Source: Pseudomonadota bacterium
Lineage (GTDB): Bacteria > Desulfobacterota > Desulfobacteria > Desulfobacterales > Desulfobacteraceae
Direction: 5' to 3'
NCBI GenBank assembly: GCA_018812385.1
Contig: JAHJDU010000398.1
Location: 1 to 10,542 of the forward strand
Length of the DNA: 10,542 nt
Each line of letters begins with the position of its first letter. The first letter of the stretch is position 1. The position numbers were made by a program, and so were the translations under genes. The notes under the pieces were generated by a model, which saw only the letters and a program-made list of their open reading frames with translations, had not been told where the DNA came from and did no database searches. Below, piece by piece: positions 6,129-10,542 of this stretch.

Positions 6129-6554
6129 ATGAGTGCAGAAATAAAAGGATTGTTACAAAAAATTAATTTTATTGAAACGGATATGGAGTTGCATAAACAG
6201 ATTCTTGTTTCCATACCATCTGATAATAAAACAGAAATGGAAAACATTATTGCTAAGATGGCAGACCAGAAACAACAGATCAATGCATTAAGACAGCAAA
6301 TTAAGAAAATAGATGAAGATGAATATAACAAGATCATTGCCATTGAAAAGGCGGCTGAGATTTTTCGGCAAATTGCAAAGGACAAAAAATTTGTCCAGGT
6401 AAATACCTTAAATGAATCACGTGTTTGTTTTATTAAATTTAATGACGGAACAAGGCTTGACTGCCTGGTCACGGCAAAAGAAGAAAATGGGAACTGGACG
6501 GTCCTCACGTTGGAGGGAGAAACAAAAGAATATCCCAAGGGGCTTATTCAATAA
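6129..6554 (+). CDS. Hypothetical coiled-coil protein next to a multihaem cytochrome
   Basis: I do not recognise a named family. The 141-residue soluble protein has two parts. Residues about 5-85 are helical and heptad-like, rich in Lys, Glu, Gln and Ile (MENIIAKMADQKQQINALRQ is typical), with almost no proline or glycine, and should form a coiled coil. Residues about 88-140 look like a small beta domain: VQVNTLNESRVCFIKFNDG, TRLDCLVTAKEENGNWTVL, then TLEGETKEYPKGLI. There is no signal peptide or haem motif. A weak GAAGAGAG precedes the ATG. The stop lies 9 bases before the start of the cytochrome gene, whose ribosome binding site (AGGGGAG) begins at the end of this stop, so the two are very likely co-transcribed and translationally linked. 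A role in cytochrome expression or assembly is speculation. Confidence 0.75.
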   Translation: MSAEIKGLLQKINFIETDMELHKQILVSIPSDNKTEMENIIAKMADQKQQINALRQQIKKIDEDEYNKIIAIEKAAEIFRQIAKDKKFVQVNTLNESRVCFIKFNDGTRLDCLVTAKEENGNWTVLTLEGETKEYPKGLIQ

Positions 6555-6563
6555 GGGGAGAAA

Positions 6564-7901
6564 ATGTTGAATTTCAAAAGATTGCTTAAAATATTCTTGG
6601 GCTGGGCTTCCGGAGTTGTCATTCTGTTTGCTGCAATAGCTGTTGCATCATCCCAGGAGAAAATTCATATTGACCAATTTATCTCGCCTGAGATCTGTAG
6701 CGGATGTCATGGCGAAATTTTTGAACAATGGGAAAACTCAATGCATAACCTTTCCCATAAAGATCCTGTTTATTTAAGGGTGGCACAATTTCTTCGAAAA
6801 GGCCTGATAAATGAGGGAGAAATTCAAGAGGCTGAATCCTGTGTAAAATGTCATACACCGATCGGGTATCTAACCGGATTCCCAGAAAAGCTTTCAGATG
6901 ATTTATCTAAAACACCTGAGATTGCTACCCATGGGATCCAGTGCGATTACTGCCATTCAGCTGTTACAATAAACCAGATGTATAATAATGGCCTTGTGCT
7001 GAAGCCGGGTCAGGGCGAAGATGAACCAGGAATAAAATATGGCCCTTTTGATGATTCAATTCCTGATTTTCATGAAGCCCAATACTCAAAACTGCATACT
7101 GAATCACAGATTTGCGGAACCTGCCATGATGTAAAGCATGTGGCGTTTGGAACGGACCTTGAAACCACTTACACGGAATGGCAGAACAGTCCTTACAATT
7201 CAAAAGATCCTGCCAAAAGAATTGAATGTCAAGGCTGCCACATGTACCAGAGACCGGGTATCCCAGCCACAGGATCCACCCTGCGGCCTGAAAATCCGGG
7301 TGCAGCAACGGATGGCAGTGATGAAAGAGCCCATATTTTTACCCATTATTTTGTGGGAGGCAATTCATCGGTTCCTGGAAAGTTTGACAGGCAAGATAAA
7401 GATCAGATGGCTATTGAGAGGCTTCAAAATGCTGCAACCCTCTTAGTTGATACGTCCTTGATCAAGCAAAAAAAGTTGATTATCACCGTGGCCAATACGG
7501 GTGCCGGGCATTCGATCCCTACAGGGGTTGGTGATCTTCGCCAGGTATGGCTTGAAATTACTATCCAGGATAAGGATGCAAGCTTTCAAACCGGTGTCCT
7601 AAACGACAAACATGAATTGCCTGCAGATGTCATCATTTTCAAGACAGTTTTTGGGGATGAAAAAGGAAATGAAGTCATCAATATTGCCAAGGCAAGACAG
7701 GTTCTCAAAGATAACCGTATAAAGGCAAAACAGAGCATCACCGAAACAATAGATCTTCCCTGGATGCCCCAAAAAGATGCCATGGTAACCGTCCGGTTAT
7801 TATACCGCGGTATGCCCCAGAAAATTTTAAACATGATACCAGGGAAACCGTTTGAACCCTTGCCAATAGTAGAAATGGCAAAGGTTTCCAAACGAATTTA
7901 G
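6564..7901 (+). CDS. Periplasmic five-haem cytochrome c (cytochrome c554-like)
   Basis: The 445-residue protein starts with a basic segment (MLNFKRLLKIF) and a hydrophobic stretch (residues about 12-29) that is a Sec signal or N-terminal anchor, placing it in the periplasm. Five CXXCH haem c sites follow: CSGCH (45-49), CVKCH (93-97), CDYCH (127-131), CGTCH (184-188) and CQGCH (222-226). The first is followed by EIFEQWENSMH, a pattern typical of the cytochrome c554 family. Residues about 300-440 form a haem-free beta-rich domain with the conserved GAGHSIPTGVGDLRQVWLEI region. It should carry electrons in respiration, partners unknown. No catalytic signature for nitrite or hydroxylamine enzymes was seen. 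It follows the coiled-coil gene by 9 bases (AGGGGAG at 6554-6560). Its TAG stop overlaps the stop of the convergent ferritin-like gene, so no dedicated terminator fits between them. Confidence 0.9.
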   Translation: MLNFKRLLKIFLGWASGVVILFAAIAVASSQEKIHIDQFISPEICSGCHGEIFEQWENSMHNLSHKDPVYLRVAQFLRKGLINEGEIQEAESCVKCHTPIGYLTGFPEKLSDDLSKTPEIATHGIQCDYCHSAVTINQMYNNGLVLKPGQGEDEPGIKYGPFDDSIPDFHEAQYSKLHTESQICGTCHDVKHVAFGTDLETTYTEWQNSPYNSKDPAKRIECQGCHMYQRPGIPATGSTLRPENPGAATDGSDERAHIFTHYFVGGNSSVPGKFDRQDKDQMAIERLQNAATLLVDTSLIKQKKLIITVANTGAGHSIPTGVGDLRQVWLEITIQDKDASFQTGVLNDKHELPADVIIFKTVFGDEKGNEVINIAKARQVLKDNRIKAKQSITETIDLPWMPQKDAMVTVRLLYRGMPQKILNMIPGKPFEPLPIVEMAKVSKRI

Positions 7902-8401
7902 AACGGCCAGAAGTTGTTGTCGTGCCAGACGCTTTCAATAAGGGATGCTTCAAGGGCCATCAACTTTTTCAAATGGGTTTTTTCCCAGACTGAAAGCCAG
8001 TGGTACATTTTTTTTTCTTCCGGATCAGTGGCTTCTTGCGCCCTCTGGGCGTACATCTTAACAGCCTTTTCCTCAAAACTGATAGCCGCGGTAATGGCCG
8101 TGGCCTCAAAGCCTGCGGCATTGATCTTGTCTTTTAAGGTTTCATCAAGAATATCCGGTGCAGTTACAGCTCCGCCGTCATTCTCAAAACCGCCGGCCAT
8201 GAATTTGCCGCTTTTCATATAGGCTTTAAACTGTTTTTCAAGAATATTCATATGTTCTTGTTCATCATCAGCAAGATCTTTGAAAAAGGCTTTGACCGCA
8301 TCATCTTTTGCATGATCCATGGCTTTCTCGTAAAGGCTTTTGCCTTTTCTTTCCATGAGGAACGCATTTTTTAATATGGTTAAAGTGTTTGATTTGTCCA
8401 T
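7898..8401 (-). CDS. Ferritin-like / rubrerythrin-family diiron protein
   Basis: This 167-residue protein is an all-helical ferritin-like four-helix bundle with the diiron ligands of the rubrerythrin group: Glu17 (MERKGKSLYEKA), Glu47 and His50 (DDEQEH), Glu110 (SFEEKAVKMY), Glu140 and His143 (WEKTHL). The two ExxH motifs and two single glutamates make a complete site. The C-terminal rubredoxin domain (paired CxxC) of classical rubrerythrin is absent. Such proteins remove peroxide or oxygen, or handle iron, in the cytoplasm of anaerobes. The tail SVWHDNNFWPF is common in this subgroup. AGGAG (minus strand, 8409-8413) lies 7 bases before the ATG, which fixes the start. A good promoter candidate lies just upstream. 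The gene converges on the cytochrome gene, and the stop codons overlap by four bases (7898-7901). Loss of the rubredoxin domain means the electron donor would be a separate protein. Confidence 0.88.
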   Translation of the reverse strand: MDKSNTLTILKNAFLMERKGKSLYEKAMDHAKDDAVKAFFKDLADDEQEHMNILEKQFKAYMKSGKFMAGGFENDGGAVTAPDILDETLKDKINAAGFEATAITAAISFEEKAVKMYAQRAQEATDPEEKKMYHWLSVWEKTHLKKLMALEASLIESVWHDNNFWPF

Positions 8402-8445
8402 GTTCTTTCTCCTGTTTCAGGTTGAAGGGTTCAGACAATAAAACA

Positions 8446-8474
8446 AGATTACCTGATGTTACAGGGAATATCAA
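8446..8474 (-). promoter_or_regulatory. Candidate promoter for the ferritin-like gene
   Basis: On the minus strand TTGATA (8469-8474) and TAATCT (8446-8451) are separated by exactly 17 bases, a good sigma70-like arrangement. Transcription would start near 8438, giving a leader of about 37 bases that includes the AGGAG site. Confidence 0.5.
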
Positions 8475-8549
8475 GGAGGACAAGAGATCTTGTTCAGATT
8501 CTATAAGGCGGAGCAAGGAACTGGGTCTGTTGTCCTGAGCTGGAAAAGG

Positions 8550-8577
8550 ACCTGTTCCATAAATTTATGGGACAGGT
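8550..8577. repeat. 28-bp near-perfect palindrome
   Basis: ACCTGTTCCATAAA followed directly by TTTATGGGACAGGT. The arms match at 13 of 14 positions, and the odd pair is T opposite G, which would pair as a wobble in plus-strand RNA. No strong T-tract follows on the plus strand; the minus strand continues into TCCTTTTCC. It could be a dimeric-protein operator or a hairpin. It is 76 bases upstream of the ferritin promoter -35. Confidence 0.7.
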
Positions 8578-8743
8578 AGAATAGATTTTCAAAAATCTCC
8601 CTAAGCCATTGAAAGGGATATTTTTTTGCTTAATGATCTGATTTTATTAACCGACATTTCCTCAAAGGTTACAAAGCATCTGTAAAACACGGCTTGAACA
8701 AGGCACAGACAATTACTTTTCAAAAATACCGGAATTTACAAAA

Positions 8744-8802
8744 TTGTTCAAATCCAAATATATTCATCATAATTTTGAAAATCGGTTCCAGGATTTGAAC
8801 AA
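8744..8802. repeat. 12-bp inverted repeat with 35-base spacer
   Basis: TTGTTCAAATCC at 8744-8755 and its exact complement GGATTTGAACAA at 8791-8802. The arms resemble the T-arm box of tRNAs (GTTCAAATCC), but no tRNA acceptor or anticodon arm can be built around either copy. It could form a stem-loop or be the two ends of a small element. Confidence 0.7.
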
Positions 8803-9165
8803 AAATGTTTTTGGAGTGCCAAGTAAAAAGAGCACCAGTTGAATGAAACTGAGTTTTATAAAACGATTTGAAAAGAAATTTCAAAAATGCAATAAGGGAC
8901 TGATGAGAACAGAGTTATAATTTGAATACGATGAAAGAAAGGTTGATTACTTTCAATGATGCCTTAGAATTAGATTCTTAAGATTAATAGAATTTTCTTG
9001 CTTTTATAAAACTATTATCATAATAAAACCAAAAAGCTTATATAAATAAATAGTTATTGAAACTAACTTATTGTTAATAACTTTTGAGATTTGAATTTTG
9101 TTCAATGATAATTATCTTCGTGACATGAATACTTATAGATTAGCGCCTACTGAGGTAAAATAAGA

Positions 9166-9831
9166 ATGAACCATACGATAGAACTTAGAGATAGCAATGT
9201 GGTTATTATTGCTAATGATTTCAACCTCACTATAATGAACAGCATCTGGTTATATAAACATAAAATATTTACGGAAGAAGAATTACAAGGATGTTCCAAC
9301 TCTCCGATACATTTTGAGACAAGAACTGATGATTTTATAGTGAGTATAGTTCCTAACAGACTGCAATTTTCAATCAACCCGACGTACGACAATGATGCTA
9401 AAAAATTAATTTTATCAAAAATTGGTAAGTTAATTGAAACATTACCCCATACGCCGTTCTCTGCTGCTGGGTTAAATTTTATTTATAATGTGACTCCTGC
9501 AGATAAGGATATTAACAGATTAAGCCGTTCATTGTTTTGTAATGAGAGCTCAAAGTTATTTGACGGATTGGAAGCAAAAAATGTACGGTTCGGCGGGTAC
9601 TTTAGCCAAAATTTCATAGATGCTAGGTTCCGCCTTGATGCTAAGCCAGTAAAACTTACAACACCCCAAACCACAGAAGAAACGATTCAGTTATCTTATA
9701 ATTTTAATGTCAATATAACCGCAGATGATGATACTTCAAAAATCACTGATCTGTTTAACAAATGGGATGAGGCAAAAAAGCATACTAAGGAATTAACTGA
9801 AAAGATCAATTTAAAGGATCAAAATGTCTGA
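9166..9831 (+). CDS. Hypothetical protein, first gene of a three-gene overlapping operon
   Basis: I do not recognise a family with confidence. The 221-residue soluble protein has no signal peptide, membrane segment or obvious catalytic motif. Its first half alternates beta strands (IELRDSNVVIIANDF, DFIVSIVPNRLQFSINP) with a helix (KKLILSKIGKLIETL) and then the segment FSAAGLNFIYNVTP. Residues 139-187 again look beta-rich (NVRFGGYFSQNFIDARFRLD, then IQLSYNFNVNI). The C-terminal 30 residues are a charged helix (FNKWDEAKKHTKELTEKI). The layout is faintly like small defence-island proteins of the TIGR04255 type, but this is a weak impression. The start has GAGG (9152-9155), 10 bases upstream. The gene overlaps the next by 8 bases, implying translational coupling. 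The AT-rich codon use contrasts with the core genes at 1-2813 and suggests horizontal transfer. Confidence 0.8.
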   Translation: MNHTIELRDSNVVIIANDFNLTIMNSIWLYKHKIFTEEELQGCSNSPIHFETRTDDFIVSIVPNRLQFSINPTYDNDAKKLILSKIGKLIETLPHTPFSAAGLNFIYNVTPADKDINRLSRSLFCNESSKLFDGLEAKNVRFGGYFSQNFIDARFRLDAKPVKLTTPQTTEETIQLSYNFNVNITADDDTSKITDLFNKWDEAKKHTKELTEKINLKDQNV

Positions 9832-10408
9832 ATCCTGGATCAAAGATACTGGAAGCAGTCCAACAAGTACTTTATTGGTTTTAGATCAGTTTCGACAAGA
9901 AAAGAAACATAAAGAATCTGTAACTGTTTCAATGCCTGAAAATACTGAACAGAGATCAGCTATAGATTCTAGTTCCGAAACTTGGAGCGATTATGCTTTG
10001 CAATATGTAAACCTGTATAAAGATCAAATTAAAAACCAAAAAATTAGTGCTTTAACACAAGAAATTCGAGAATTAAAAAATATAGTGACACAGATTTCCA
10101 AAGAATTATTGGCTGATGATAAACCCAACGTCACTCAATCTAAAATTTATAACCTCGCATCAAGTGAGTATGAAGTAAAAATACCCATAGATGTGATTGT
10201 AAAAATATATAAAGATGAAGTGATTTCATTAATTCCAGATTTAGAGCTATACGGGGAAGGTTCTAATGAGATGGATTCAATAAATAATCTAAAATTGGAA
10301 TTACTTGATCTTTTTGACGATTTAAATGAGATGGAAGATGAAGAGTTAGGAGAAACTCCTAAAGGCTGGAAGAAAACCTTAAATCTGCTGATAAGAAAAT
10401 GCCAATAA
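9824..10408 (+). CDS. Coiled-coil protein with a HicB-like C-terminal region
   Basis: The 194-residue protein starts at ATG 9824, inside the end of the previous gene, with AAAGGA (9813-9818) 5 bases before it. Residues 1-55 are polar and probably disordered. Residues about 56-97 are a likely helix or coiled coil (YALQYVNLYKDQIKNQKISA, LTQEIRELKNIVTQISKELL). Residues about 115-170 read EYEVKIPIDVIVKIYKDEVI, SLIPDLELYGEGSNEMDSIN, NLKLELLDLFDDL. The order of strand, I/V-PDLELYGEG, and an acidic helix whose AI-x-NLK-type pattern follows is that of HicB antitoxins (I-P-x-L-x-x-x-x-G-x-T-x-x-E-A-x-x-N). The tail DEELGETPKGWKKTLNLLIRKC is not part of classical HicB. A following gene overlapping by 10 bases encodes a HicA-like start. 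An antitoxin or adaptor role is inference; there is no evident DNA-binding domain at the C-terminus. Confidence 0.8.
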   Translation: MSESWIKDTGSSPTSTLLVLDQFRQEKKHKESVTVSMPENTEQRSAIDSSSETWSDYALQYVNLYKDQIKNQKISALTQEIRELKNIVTQISKELLADDKPNVTQSKIYNLASSEYEVKIPIDVIVKIYKDEVISLIPDLELYGEGSNEMDSINNLKLELLDLFDDLNEMEDEELGETPKGWKKTLNLLIRKCQ

Positions 10409-10542
10409 ACGACTATTCAGAAAAAGACATTCGAAATAAGATAATCAGTAAATTAAATCCTGAGATAAAGAAGAGAAAAAGCTCCCACGATAAAGGATAC
10501 ATTAGATCAGGGGGAAAAGTAGTCACTAAAGTAAAGATACCC
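10399..10542 (+). CDS. HicA-like small protein, N-terminal 48 residues (partial, 3' end outside window)
   Basis: The frame opens at ATG 10399, 10 bases before the end of the previous gene, and runs to the window edge without a stop. It reads MPINDYSEKDIRNKIISKLN, then a basic segment PEIKKRKSS, and HDKGYIRSGGKVVTKVKIP. A short N-terminal helix followed by (S/G)SH, a beta hairpin and V-T-x-V-K-I-P is the layout of HicA-type toxins, a dsRNA-binding-like fold that cleaves mRNA. His in SSHD would match the catalytic-histidine position of HicA. The lack of a strong ribosome binding site fits coupling to the upstream gene. The family call is tentative, because only about half of a typical 80-90-residue protein is visible. 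The gene itself is well supported by the operon arrangement. Confidence 0.65.
   Translation, partial: MPINDYSEKDIRNKIISKLNPEIKKRKSSHDKGYIRSGGKVVTKVKIP

Larger units (their letters stand above)
8402..9165. other. Non-coding stretch of about 760 bases between the ferritin-like gene and the AT-rich operon
   Basis: No frame gives a protein I would call real; the longest pieces lack starts or are interrupted by stops. One 25-codon frame at 8843 (MKLSFIKRFEKKF) has no support. The stretch does hold the ferritin promoter, a 28-bp palindrome at 8550-8577, a 7-bp stem (AGATTTT/AAAATCT) at 8583-8598, and a 12-bp inverted repeat at 8744-8802. Four TTGWWCAA octamers occur at 8694, 8744, 8795 and 9098. 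TTTCAAAAAT appears three times (8587, 8718, 8879). From about 8990 the base composition becomes very AT-rich. It may be a decayed mobile-element boundary, an unrecognised small RNA region or a regulatory region for the following operon. Confidence 0.6.

Noticed and set aside
6101..6538. Minus-strand 145-residue hydrophobic frame opposite the coiled-coil gene
   Set aside because: Its apparent hydrophobicity is the reverse reading of Lys/Asn/Glu-rich codons; there is no start context and the plus-strand gene explains the region.
8744..8802. A tRNA gene, because of GTTCAAATCC
   Set aside because: No acceptor stem, D-arm or anticodon arm can be formed around either copy on either strand.
8843..8920. 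A 25-codon frame beginning MKLSFIKRFEKKF
   Set aside because: No ribosome binding site, no operon context and no recognisable family; ordinary for A-rich DNA.
1..10542. CRISPR array, insertion sequence or transposase
   Set aside because: No regularly spaced direct repeats of CRISPR size and no transposase motifs or paired terminal repeats with target duplications were seen.

Overview
The window looks like chromosome from a strictly anaerobic, sulfate-reducer-like bacterium, most likely a Desulfobacteraceae-type member of Desulfobacterota. This is inferred from the mix of a five-haem periplasmic cytochrome, a rubrerythrin/ferritin-like protein, an iron-sulfur cysteine desulfidase and the general protein style. 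No rRNA or other phylogenetic marker is present, so the placement is tentative.

Layout. Bases 1-643 are the C-terminal half of a class II fumarase. Bases 752-2813 hold a same-strand set: a 70-residue hypothetical protein, a dihydrofolate-reductase-fold reductase and an L-cysteine desulfidase/serine-dehydratase-like enzyme. Bases 2899-4704 are a graveyard of two defence systems. The first is a collapsed type I restriction locus (the head of hsdR joined to the tail of hsdS). The second is an AbiE type IV toxin-antitoxin pair whose antitoxin AbiEi is intact while the toxin AbiEii is frameshifted in a G8 run and cut short. The abiEi promoter lies between two matching inverted repeats that look like autoregulatory operators. 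Bases 4759-7901 return to housekeeping-type genes: a LysE/RhtB exporter, an RNase HI-like protein, a 34-residue small protein, a coiled-coil protein and the five-haem cytochrome. The last two are 9 bp apart. A ferritin-like gene on the minus strand meets the cytochrome gene tail to tail, with overlapping stop codons.

Bases 8402-9165 are a 760-bp stretch with no convincing gene. It holds a candidate ferritin promoter, a 28-bp palindrome, a 12-bp inverted repeat and four copies of TTGWWCAA. From about 8990 the DNA becomes very AT-rich and leads into a three-gene operon (9166 to past the window end). Its genes overlap by 8 and 10 bases. The first protein is unrecognised, the second has a HicB-like C-terminal region behind a coiled coil, and the third, cut by the window edge, looks HicA-like. 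This operon is the best candidate here for an undescribed system, possibly a three-component toxin-antitoxin or defence module. That role is inference from sequence style and gene arrangement only.
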